From Fragilaria crotonensis (Eukaryota > Bacillariophyta > Fragilariophyceae > Fragilariales > Fragilariaceae), in assembly GCA_022925895.1 (NCBI GenBank), contig JAKSYS010000583.1, positions 1 through 40,420 on the forward strand: DNA of 40,420 bases. Reading direction: 5' to 3'. Positions 1-8,215 of the stretch are shown here, piece after piece. The stretch's first letter is position 1, and each line of letters begins with the position of its first letter. The notes beneath the pieces are model-generated. The model was given only the letters and a program-made list of their open reading frames with translations. It did no database searches and was not told the DNA's origin. The translations under genes and the position numbers were made by a program.

Positions 1-500
1 GGAAATTACAATTTAGTCCTTTTTTAAAGATTTTCAAAGTAGTACAATGACTTACTATATTAGAATGTCGCTTTTACTATTTAGTACAAATACGTTTGCA
101 CTTACAATTTAGTCCATTTCTTTTGCCCACTTTTTACAATTTAGTCCATAATCACCAAAATCCAATTTCCACGCCTGCCATCTTCACTTCTCACGAAATG
201 AATGGTACCCGTCCTGTAGAAGACATCAAAATGAGCATCATTGCCGTCGCATTTTCCTCAAACATTTCATTTCCAATGTGTTCACATCTCACTTATACTA
301 TTCAGAACTTTACACTAATGAATGATATTGATCGTGGTCATAATTTCCGACTACAGAGGTCTGTTGCATAAATGGCTCTTCGTTCATGATCTCATTGTGG
401 TGTTACCAAATTTCAGGTGTGCACGACAACAGTGTTTGACGTACTGCCTCATACACAGTAGCGTTGACTTCATTGTTTGGAGGCAACTGCATGGAACACA
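1..500 (+). repeat. MULE left terminal inverted repeat
   Basis: This stretch matches the reverse complement of 3902-4408. Shared landmarks include the terminal GGAAATTACAATTTAGTCC, the repeated ACAATTTAGTCC motif near 11, 101 and 135, and the inner edge around GGAGGCAACTGCAT at 479-492. Similarity stops near 500. Small differences, such as those around 325-355, show the two arms have begun to diverge. The repeated motif could be a transposase binding site; that is an inference. Confidence 0.92.
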
Positions 501-600
501 TTTACAGCAACAATGATCATAAGATGACATGGAGTAATCTCCATAGTAGTACACATTTTATTTCGTAACTTAGCAACTAGTAGGTAGCTTCTACTACAAA

Positions 601-2649
601 CTATGAATTTGTGATCAAGTCGGTTCTTTCCCGTGCTGGGTTAGTGCATGTTCTTCGGTTATGACCTCTGATGCCACAATTTGAACAAACGACAGGTGAA
701 TCCTCTGCCGCCAGGAACTCGCTTCGTCTCCGTATCCTGGTCCGTGGCCGACCTGACGGCCGTGCCACAACAAGAGGTGGTTTTGTAACACCATCATATT
801 TAATGCCATCTAATGTGACTGGGAAGACGTTTCTCTTGAAGGTACTTTTGACATTCGCAAAGGTGTAGTTCTTGTCAACCAAGTTGGTCAATACATAATT
901 GAAGTCAACTTCTTTCCACTTTCTGTACACCGCACAGGCATGCCGGCAGGGAAACATACAATCTTGCCATGCCCCACACGAACACCATTGTACACCAGGC
1001 CTTACGATGTGAATACTTCGCTGGTGCATTGGTGACCCGTGGGCGACGGAGAGGACAATGTCATGCTCGCCTTCGTCAGCAGTGGAACCATACTCTGATG
1101 ATGTCACTTTGAACTCACCACACCCAAGTTCAATCTCCATCACTGCCATGGATGCTGCAGCATCCCAACGTGCTTTCAAAATCTGAGCGACACGGGGAAC
1201 AACTTCCGAATCCTCACGCTTCAAATACTTCGTTCGACAATCACCAATCCTTGTCGACATAATGTCAACAATCTTTTCTAAAGCTTCCATCCATGCCAGA
1301 TCCCGAGCCTCTGAGAACATGTTGTTCACGCTCTCACTCGTGTTGGATGTAACAATTCCGTATCGAGGGGGCAAGTTCGAGTGTTGCCAGGCAATCCATT
1401 GTGAACATTTCCAGAGCACACCGCCGCTTTCAATGCTTTCAATGTAGGCAGCAGCGCTGGGCTTTATTTGGCGCACCAGATCCAGCATATTAGCAGCATT
1501 CCTTGCAGAATACGTCTTGGCCATCGCCATAACATAGCGTCCACACTGTTTTCCAAACCGCTGGGTCACGTTGGATTCTATGTGCTTAGCACAGCTAAAC
1601 TCCAAATTCCTTGGGAAAACATCGTCCAGGGCAGCCTTGAGACCCTTATCCCGATCCGAAATAAAGACAAATGAACGTCCACTAAGGATAGGAGATGCTT
1701 GCTTGAGAAGCCTTAGCATCTTCGTCCATGTTGCTCCATCTTCGTTACCAGAAGATATCATCAGCCCAATGGGAAACACATCATTGTTTCCTGACAACAC
1801 AGATGCGACATACAGTGTTCCCTTGTACTCGCTGCGCAGGTGAGTTGCGTCAAGCGAAACAACAGGTCGCACAAACTTCAGAGCCTCGTTCATAAAACCA
1901 GGAAAGAAATAGACATCGACCAACTCGTTGGTTTCGCTCTTTGTGCATCCGATGACCGACTTGGGGTTGCATTTCTTCATGGCTTCTACGTACGGGATAA
2001 TCTGCTCAAAACTCTTCGCAATTAATCTCCGTCCTACCCCGGCATCGGTTGTTATTACACGGTATGCCGTCATGTAAGGGACAATTATACCGCATTCGTT
2101 TGCTGCGGTTTTGATGACGTCGTTCGGTGTCGGATCACCATCCTTCGTTTTGAGAACCTTGACGACAATGTCATTCAGCTTTGCATGGCGACGCTTCTTC
2201 CATTTCCGCCCATCTTTTGCCTTTGCTGGGCGGCGAACGTCACTGTGTTTGGTCTTCATCTTCGAGACCACAAAACTTCCATCGGCTCGTCGGCGGGAGA
2301 TACGAATTTGGAAAGGACACCCCAGATGCTCGCGGCATTCGTACACACGAAATTTGTCGTTGATTGACCTCTTGATGCGCAAGTAATTCCCAGTCCGAAC
2401 TTCATAAGCTTCGACAATAGGATTCACAGCTTCCAGTGTTGGAAAGCACTGCAACTTTGCTTCCTTCATAAGGTCGTAGAAGGTAGTGTCGCCTGAAAGA
2501 GCGCTAACACTATCTTCATTCTCTGTCTTTGAAGCAGCAGCATCTTCCATCTGGGATTCAGTGTCAGTGTCGATGGTGTCAAAAAATTCTTCATCGTCGT
2601 CCTTTACCTTCGCCTCATTACTTATGTTTCTGTTATTCGAAGGAAACAT
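601..2649 (-). CDS. MuDR/MULE-family transposase
   Basis: A 682-residue DDE transposase starting at an ATG (2649). Visible parts in order: an acidic N-terminus; a Cys-containing MuDR N-terminal DNA-binding region (about 75-140, C105/C111/H135); the MULE catalytic core with D268 (SLDATHL), D332 (ISDRDKG), the C353-x-H356 pair, and a candidate E439 (TSNTSESVN); a SWIM zinc finger CxC...CxH (C556, C558, C568, H570); an AT-hook-like GRPR core (633-636); and a CX2CX4HX4C zinc knuckle (C655-C668). Length and domain order fit a full MuDR-type protein that binds the TIRs and cuts the element out. Its start overlaps the end of the upstream protease exon by 17 nt. No frame break is seen. Identification is confident; activity is inferred. 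Confidence 0.95.
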   Translation of the reverse strand: MFPSNNRNISNEAKVKDDDEEFFDTIDTDTESQMEDAAASKTENEDSVSALSGDTTFYDLMKEAKLQCFPTLEAVNPIVEAYEVRTGNYLRIKRSINDKFRVYECREHLGCPFQIRISRRRADGSFVVSKMKTKHSDVRRPAKAKDGRKWKKRRHAKLNDIVVKVLKTKDGDPTPNDVIKTAANECGIIVPYMTAYRVITTDAGVGRRLIAKSFEQIIPYVEAMKKCNPKSVIGCTKSETNELVDVYFFPGFMNEALKFVRPVVSLDATHLRSEYKGTLYVASVLSGNNDVFPIGLMISSGNEDGATWTKMLRLLKQASPILSGRSFVFISDRDKGLKAALDDVFPRNLEFSCAKHIESNVTQRFGKQCGRYVMAMAKTYSARNAANMLDLVRQIKPSAAAYIESIESGGVLWKCSQWIAWQHSNLPPRYGIVTSNTSESVNNMFSEARDLAWMEALEKIVDIMSTRIGDCRTKYLKREDSEVVPRVAQILKARWDAAASMAVMEIELGCGEFKVTSSEYGSTADEGEHDIVLSVAHGSPMHQRSIHIVRPGVQWCSCGAWQDCMFPCRHACAVYRKWKEVDFNYVLTNLVDKNYTFANVKSTFKRNVFPVTLDGIKYDGVTKPPLVVARPSGRPRTRIRRRSEFLAAEDSPVVCSNCGIRGHNRRTCTNPARERTDLITNS

Positions 2650-3731
2650 CAGCAGTCAGAGTTGCCAAATCTTTTGTGTCTCTCACCCGGAGTGCTATGT
2701 TGTTCTCATCCTCGTCGTCCACACTGGCAGTCAGAGTTGCCAAATCTTTTGTGTCTCTCACGCGGAGTGCTATGTTGTCCTCATCCTCGTCGTCCACACT
2801 GGTGGTCTCCTTGATGTCGTTGGCAGCACCACAGACCTGCAAGGGAACACTCAATAGTGTATCCTGATCCTCAGTACAATCGATGGTTGGGACACTACTG
2901 TTTCCCTCCTCGGTGACAAAGAGCAGAGGAAGCATTTCCTGAAAACGCCACGAATCTGCTCACGTGAAGGGATTTTGCATTAATCAAAGCCGTCGCCAAG
3001 TGTTTCCTACCTTCTGTGACATTACTTTGAGTGAAAGACATCTCATCAACTTCTTTTCGTTCAAGAAGATGTAACACGACAGCGACTGTAAAGATTCCGC
3101 AGTCGTATCCATTGTTCTGCCGAGGACATTCTTTGTATTGTGCGCGTTGAAGAACGTCGACATCTGACTGGTGTAGGGACTGATATTTGGCTTCATGAAG
3201 AATGTAGAACTTAAAGAAGAAGTTGACCTTCTCGACAATTTCAGCAGCAGTACTGGAACGATGAATTCTCGTTCGTGCGCGCTCCATAGAGTCGTAGAAA
3301 CACACGTTCACAAAGAATTTTGGATCATTTACCGAAAAGTCAAAGCATGCCACAAAGAAATGTCCGGGACTATCAGGTGGCCCCCGAACAATTGGAATAA
3401 TAAGCCTCTGTGGGACATCCTCGATGTTTTCATCGAGAATATTCTTGAAATCGCCATCCTTGACATGGTATTTGAGAACATTCTTGAACTTGGTGCGAAT
3501 CTTGCGAATGTGATTCTGGTATGCTTTCCAATCATTCTTTGTTCTCGCTTGTTCCCTTTTAATTGAGGCAGTTAGATTCATTGATGATATAAATGCCTCT
3601 GCACCAAGACTACCCAGCAACGGTTCAACAGCCGGTACTGTATGTGACAATGTCGAGTCAGGCAGTAAAGTTGTAAGGTTGATGATGTAGTCAAGAAGAG
3701 CAGTACTGAGAAAAGCTCTTTTTTTAGACAT
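2633..3731 (-). CDS. Ulp1/C48-family SUMO-protease-like protein of the MULE, probably with one short intron
   Basis: The main exon (ATG at 3731) has the Ulp1 catalytic set in order: H124 (GHFFVACFD), D147 (FYDSME), Q205 (CPRQNNGYDCG) and C211. Ulp1 enzymes cleave SUMO-like modifiers; copies carried by MULEs have no proven role in transposition. The unspliced frame stops at 2895. A 55-nt intron at 2956-3010 (GTAGGA...GAGCAG, with an internal TTTGATTAAT) would join it in frame to an acidic tail ending at 2633. That tail includes two 25-residue repeats. Upstream, another open frame (from 3936 to the A7 run at 3719-3725) could add an N-terminus if one base is added at that run or by -1 frameshifting. 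The protease identity is firm; the exon structure is inferred. Confidence 0.85.
2652..2801 (-). repeat. Two-copy 75-bp tandem repeat in the protease tail
   Basis: The segment GCAGTCAGAGTTGCC starts at 2652 and again at 2727, and the 75-bp units differ at only a few bases. The unit is 25 codons, so frame is kept. It encodes an acidic block (SVDDEDE) followed by a conserved basic/hydrophobic block (ALRVRDTKDLATLT). This is a recent in-frame duplication inside the MULE. Confidence 0.9.
2956..3010 (-). other. Candidate 55-nt spliceosomal intron in the Ulp1-like gene
   Basis: On the minus strand the segment begins GTAGGA after GAAG, contains a branch-site-like TTTGATTAAT, and ends GAGCAG. Removing it joins the protease frame to the 2633-2955 frame without a stop. 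An alternative is GTGAGC to TTTCAG at 2939-2963 (25 nt), also in frame but unusually short for an intron. A plain frame-breaking indel is the third option. Confidence 0.4.
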
Positions 3732-3901
3732 TCAACATCACTTGCCGGCGGTTTGATGACAACTCCAAAACGGGGATCTCCAGGAAACAACTGAGTTCGC
3801 GCATGACGAGAAGGCTTTCGTAAAGACAACATTGCCAAGAAGTTTGGTTTGAGGGGAGCGAGTGGTGTGACAGATGAGAGTGCAAAGATTTTTCCATTCT
3901 C

Positions 3902-4408
3902 TGTGTTCGATGCAGTTGCCTCCAAACAATGAAGTCAACGCTACTGTGTATGAGGCAGTACGTCAAACACTGTTGTCGTGCACACCTGAAATTTGGTAGC
4001 ACCACAATGACATCATGGATGAAGAGCCATTTATGCAACAGACCTCTGTGGTCAACAATTATGACCACAGTCAACATCATTCATAAGCGTAAAGTTCTGA
4101 ATAGTATAAGTGAGATGTGAACACATTGGAAATGAAATGTTTGAGGAAAATGCGACGGCAATGATGCTCATTTTGATGTCTTCTACAGGACGGGGTACCA
4201 TTCATTTCGTGAGAAATGAAGATGGCAGGCGTGGAAATTGGATTTTTGGTGATTATGGACTAAATTGTAAAAAGTGGGCAAAAGAAATGGACTAAATTGT
4301 AAGTGCAAACGTATTTGTACTAAATAGTAAAAAGCGACATTCTAATATAGTAAGTCATTGTACTACTTTGAAAAATCTTTAAAAAAAAAGGACTAAATTG
4401 TAATTTCC
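3902..4408 (-). repeat. MULE right terminal inverted repeat
   Basis: This is the reverse complement of the left arm, with substitutions and small indels, for example a longer A-run at 4380-4389. It ends in GTAATTTCC at 4408. Two further C residues (4409-4410) may belong to the repeat or to the flank. The arm lies upstream of the protease gene on the minus strand and so probably carries its promoter. Confidence 0.92.
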
Positions 4409-4485
4409 CCTTCTTTTTTGTTATCCTGTCTCTGGAGTATACGCATACAATACCACATACTGCAGAGGTACTTGTACTGTACTGA

Positions 4486-5509
4486 AACCAGGTTTTAGCG
4501 GTATGTGCATATCATAGGGTTGGTTTATCCACTTCCTTCGGCAAAGCCGCCCGTGAACGAAAGGGTGCTATTGGGACTCTGCTTCAGATATCAGCCAGTT
4601 TCGTCATTGGTTGCTTCGTTGGTGCCAATCTGACTTTTATTGCTCCATTCCGTGTCAGGAATGGTGAGAACCTACGGACTGGCGTCACCAATGTGACCCA
4701 TACCAATCCTCCTGCCGTCAGCACTGCTGTTGCCACTGTTGCCACTGTTGCCACTGTTGCCACTGTTGGTTCTCTTTCTTTTAATGATGACAATCGTCGC
4801 GATTACAACAATGGATGGCATTCGATAGAAGTGTTTTATGGAAATACAAAACATTTGGAACAAAAGCTGGACAAGGATCAGTTGTGGTATGGACAAGTGC
4901 GGCAGGACAAGACAGTCTACATGTTACTTGGAAAAGAGAAAAATGGATTTTTTGTGGACTTGGCGGCCAATGACGGTATTGATGGTTCCAATTCTTACAG
5001 TTTGGAGACATGGTTCGGATGGACTGGCCTTTGTATTGAACCGAATCCCAAGCTACTGGTCGAATCTATCCTACAGAAGCTGTCAGGTTGTTGCTGCTGT
5101 TGCTGGGAAAACGAGGATGGAGGAAGTTTTCTTTAGATTTAGTGGAGGACAAGTTGGAGGAATTGTCGCCGAGGGATTCGATAATGAAAAAGATGCTAAG
5201 AAGGATACTCATCCAAGATACACTGTAACCCTCAAGGAGATTTTTGAGAGATTCAATGCTCCAAAAGTTATTGATTATCTGTCGTTGGACGTTGAGGGAG
5301 CGGAAGGTTTCATCATGGAGGACTTCCCACTGACCGACTACAAGGTTTCGATTATGACGATTGAGAGACCGAAGGAATCTTTGAGAGAACTGCTCGGCCG
5401 TAAGGGTTATAAACATCTCAAAGACTTGAGCGGATGGGGTGAAACTCTTTGGGCGCACGAGTCAATTGTAGACTCGTTAGATCTCTCATACCTGGATACC
5501 CTCGTGTGA
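4486..5509 (+). pseudogene. FkbM-family SAM methyltransferase, frame-broken and missing a start
   Basis: Translation gives a signal-anchor-like hydrophobic stretch (about 4573-4650, LLQISASFVIGCFVGANL), a VAT repeat linker, then FkbM hallmarks: FFVDLAANDG (SAM motif), CIEPNP, and after a frame change YRSCQVVAAVAG and LSLDVEGAEGF. FkbM enzymes O-methylate sugars or other small molecules; with this N-terminus the protein would be Golgi or secretory-pathway facing. The frame breaks at about 5047-5052, where one base looks extra (or two lost) between PNP and YWSNL. No ATG lies between the in-frame stop at 4483 and 4693. The MULE ends only ~75 bp upstream, so its insertion may have removed the promoter and first codons. 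It may instead be a live gene with an upstream exon and an assembly indel. Confidence 0.75.
4729..4764 (+). repeat. Four-copy 9-bp minisatellite (GTTGCCACT)
   Basis: Four perfect GTTGCCACT units encode repeated Val-Ala-Thr in the linker between the signal anchor and the catalytic domain of the FkbM gene. The unit length keeps frame. Confidence 0.9.
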
Positions 5510-5986
5510 GTCGAGGTAAATCTGTGCGACGACGATTACCGCGGCACCACGTTAAATCAGAGGTTTGTGGTTTTGTTTTCACAAACAGTACTTCACATTA
5601 CAATACTTTTGAAATATCATTGAAGTTAGGGGGACGGGGGGTTAAAAGAGAAGAAGTACTTTGATGAGAAGGACGTTTTGAAGTCCGAGAACGTCGGAAG
5701 TCCGGTGAACGGAGGTATCTGTGGTACTTTTGAGCGTGACTGGTTTCACTTTGGTCGTGGAAACTCAGTCCGGACTGATTCAAACTTCAAACAACATGTT
5801 CAAGTCACGAGAGAGAGAGACATTGGACGCATATTGTCAGGGAATGACATACTATCATGTGCTACTACTCTAGTTCTAGTATCCAGCACTTTGCCTACTT
5901 TACCAGAAAACTTGGCGTTGCTATCATGAACACCACGCATCCCAAAGGGCAGCAGTGGTATAGAGGCATTTTATGAGTCCCTACTA
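5510..5986. other. Intergenic region between convergent FkbM and CRAL-TRIO genes
   Basis: No gene is recognised. A frame on the plus strand runs from about 5642 to 5929 without an ATG near its start and without familiar motifs. The region should hold both 3' ends. Confidence 0.5.
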
Positions 5987-7192
5987 CTATACTTCTACTA
6001 GCCTACTCGAACCCTTCAATAACTCAATAGTAGCCTGCCAATCCTTCGACGCAACTCGTCTAATCCTCAGCGGCGGCCACGATTCATTTTCTCCCCCATA
6101 CCTCTTTGGAATATCCTCAAGACTCATGTACGGCAAAAATTTCTCCGTATGGTGCTTGGGCAGAATATCAAATTTCTCAACAAATCTCCTTGGCAGTAAC
6201 GGTTTGATAATTCGAAAGCACATGGTAAAGAAGGACGGCGCGTTCACGACAAAGACACTGGCCAACATTTGGGGATAATGGTCTTGACAATCGCGAGCAT
6301 TCTTGGCATTCCGATTCACCGTGTCGCGGTGATTCTGTGTCATGCTGTAGTGCTCCAAATCGACAAATCGTATCCCCTTGGTCAGACGACCCGTCCGGCG
6401 TGTGACACTGTCCAACATTTGAAACATCCACTCCAAGAAGTACCAAAATGGCCAATTCTCATCGGGCACGGCGGCCAATTTGGTTTGATTGATATCCGCA
6501 ACGTGCATGTAAAGGACGACACCCCGGTCGGGGTCGGGTTGGCTGTAGACCATGGCGTCGGGAGCATCAAAGCATTTGAAAAAATCAGCTGTAATGGGAT
6601 TGACAACCGACGGTACATGCAAACGCAGATCACTTTCATCCAGCTTCTTTTCGTGACGATATTGTAAAAAGTTCTGAGCTGCCGGCAATGCGTCTTTCAC
6701 TGTGTGATGAGATAAGAGGAATCGCAAAAGCCACAGAGAATCATGTTTTATTGGATCATAGAGCGGATGTTTGGAAAGTGCTTTTCGGAGCTTTTTAATG
6801 TTGGCATGGTGCTTTTGAATGAGATCTCGAGTTGCAGGTCGCTTGTCGTGTGGAGACGATGGAGGAAGCGGTTCCGATTGCGATCGATCCTCGTCCACCC
6901 AAACTCCTGCTTTTGGCCGCGCTCTCTTTCGTTCGTTTGTGACTGTTTTGATTCCCAATATTTCAGGAGGACTCATGGTACTCACTCGGGTACAACGAGA
7001 CTGAGACTCAATGGACGCTGCGACTGAGGATGATGAGGTTGGTGTCGAGGTAAGTTTGGCAGGATTATCACTCCCGTCGTCTTCATCGTCGGCATCGCTG
7101 TCTATCAGACTCTTGGTTGCTTTCATGTCGATGTAAGGACACAGAAGCAATGCTCCCGAACAGGATAGATCATGCGAGCTGCTGTTTCCCAT
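5987..7192 (-). CDS. CRAL-TRIO (Sec14-like) lipid-binding protein, putative N-myristoylated
   Basis: A 401-residue protein. The ATG at 7192 is chosen because it gives MGNSSS, a good N-myristoylation signal (Gly2, Ser6), and no upstream ATG lies in frame. After a low-complexity acidic/Ser-rich N-terminus comes a CRAL-TRIO N region with a WLLRFLLS helix (about 154-161), then the lipid-binding lobe: GVVLYMHVADIN (about 224-235), FVDLEHYS (276-283), the signature HYPQMLASVFVVNAP (305-319) and the EDIPKRYGG end (359-367). Such proteins exchange or present phospholipids and other hydrophobic ligands; a myristate would tether it to a membrane. No transmembrane segment or intron is seen and the frame is intact. 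Family is firm; ligand and location are inferred. Confidence 0.92.
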   Translation of the reverse strand: MGNSSSHDLSCSGALLLCPYIDMKATKSLIDSDADDEDDGSDNPAKLTSTPTSSSSVAASIESQSRCTRVSTMSPPEILGIKTVTNERKRARPKAGVWVDEDRSQSEPLPPSSPHDKRPATRDLIQKHHANIKKLRKALSKHPLYDPIKHDSLWLLRFLLSHHTVKDALPAAQNFLQYRHEKKLDESDLRLHVPSVVNPITADFFKCFDAPDAMVYSQPDPDRGVVLYMHVADINQTKLAAVPDENWPFWYFLEWMFQMLDSVTRRTGRLTKGIRFVDLEHYSMTQNHRDTVNRNAKNARDCQDHYPQMLASVFVVNAPSFFTMCFRIIKPLLPRRFVEKFDILPKHHTEKFLPYMSLEDIPKRYGGENESWPPLRIRRVASKDWQATIELLKGSSRLVEV

Positions 7193-8215
7193 GATTGCTG
7201 CTTTGCTTTTTCTTGTTCGACAATGAAGAACTTCCCTTCTTAATTCACCGTTGAGGTAGACCACACTTAATGTGCGCGATTCGGTAGGTATGCCTTATGC
7301 ATAAAGTTCTGAATCCTGAACACTGATACGTAGTATTCAGGGTCCAACGAAGAAGAGGTTGAATGATGGTACGTAGTCTTGCTATACCAATTTTAGTCAA
7401 TGCTGCATTTCGGTTCCTTGTTACAGGTCCCAGGTATATGGCATTTGACACAAAGCCTTTTTTATGTACTACGTAAATGTATAAAAACAATTCCCATTCC
7501 CGCACAAACGTAGTTTTACTATGTACAATAATCGCGAATTTTTTGATTCCAGCGAGGCGTTGCGGTCTCGCAATCCTTCAAACATGGAGTGCGAAGGGCG
7601 ACTAAGAGTGTTACTCCTATGTACCAATGTAGATCTTTCATTGTATGTACGAATCTGTATATATATCATTCATTTTGAATCTTGCTTCAACGGACAAGAA
7701 TATTCATTCAACGTTTTATTTACGTTCATAATCCTTGGATTCCGGAACTTCCTGGTTATCATACTTTCCTTTACATGGCGCATTTTGTCCATCTGACATC
7801 AGGATCTTCGCACAGGTGTTCCACATCTGCAGTTTGCCATGTGCCATGCGCCACTTCATGGATCCGAATCCCATACGGGACACGAAGTTTCTCAGATTTG
7901 TTGGAACTCACCAGAAGACCACCATCCGCCTTCACGACTGGTTTTTGTGACAGGCTTGTGGAGAATCGAGAAGAACACATCATGTCAATAAAAATATGAA
8001 TGGGCGTCTGATGTTTTTTTTACCTGTATTGGAGTTCTCGACTCGCAATACTACAAGTACCTCAGTCATGTCACAATTCACAATATTCTTTCATCCATAC
8101 CCATCCGTGACACGAGCATCTATTCGAATCTCTTTCTAGTAGGGTCTTCTTGTTCTATCATCATTCACGACGCGAACGAACGCATTAACGAACGAACGGA
8201 GTCCTGATCTCAATC
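7193..8215. other. Divergent intergenic region between CRAL-TRIO and hydrolase genes
   Basis: About 1 kb separating two divergently transcribed genes, so it should hold both promoters. A minus-strand frame at 7771-7983 (70 codons, ATG start) has mixed amino-acid composition but no known domain and is not called. Just before the hydrolase start lies a short run of GAACGAACG-type repeats (8173-8199). No RNA gene was recognised. Confidence 0.5.

Larger units (their letters stand above)
1..4408. mobile_element. Mutator-like element (MULE) with long TIRs, MuDR transposase and Ulp1-like protease
   Basis: The first ~500 bases reappear as a reverse complement at 3902-4408 with only scattered differences, so this is a long-TIR DNA transposon. 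The interior holds an MuDR-type transposase and a Ulp1-type cysteine protease, both on the minus strand. Long TIRs and a partner Ulp1 gene are known from some plant and algal MULEs (Kaonashi-type). The right end reads GTAATTTCC(CC) at 4400-4410, and the window starts at GGAAATTAC, so the left end may lack one or two terminal bases and its flank lies outside the window. A target duplication cannot be tested here. The transposase frame is open over 682 codons, which suggests a young or recently active copy. Confidence 0.9.

Noticed and set aside
96-516. Open frames inside the left MULE repeat
   Set aside because: They are not matched as proteins in the right repeat and have no motif; both arms are non-coding terminal sequence.
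2939-2963. 25-nt GT-AG intron in the protease gene
   Set aside because: It fits the frame, but it is shorter than introns usual outside ciliates and nucleomorphs; the 55-nt option is preferred.
7771-7983. Minus-strand 70-codon frame with reasonable composition
   Set aside because: No domain, no splice context and no homologue recognised; too short to call.
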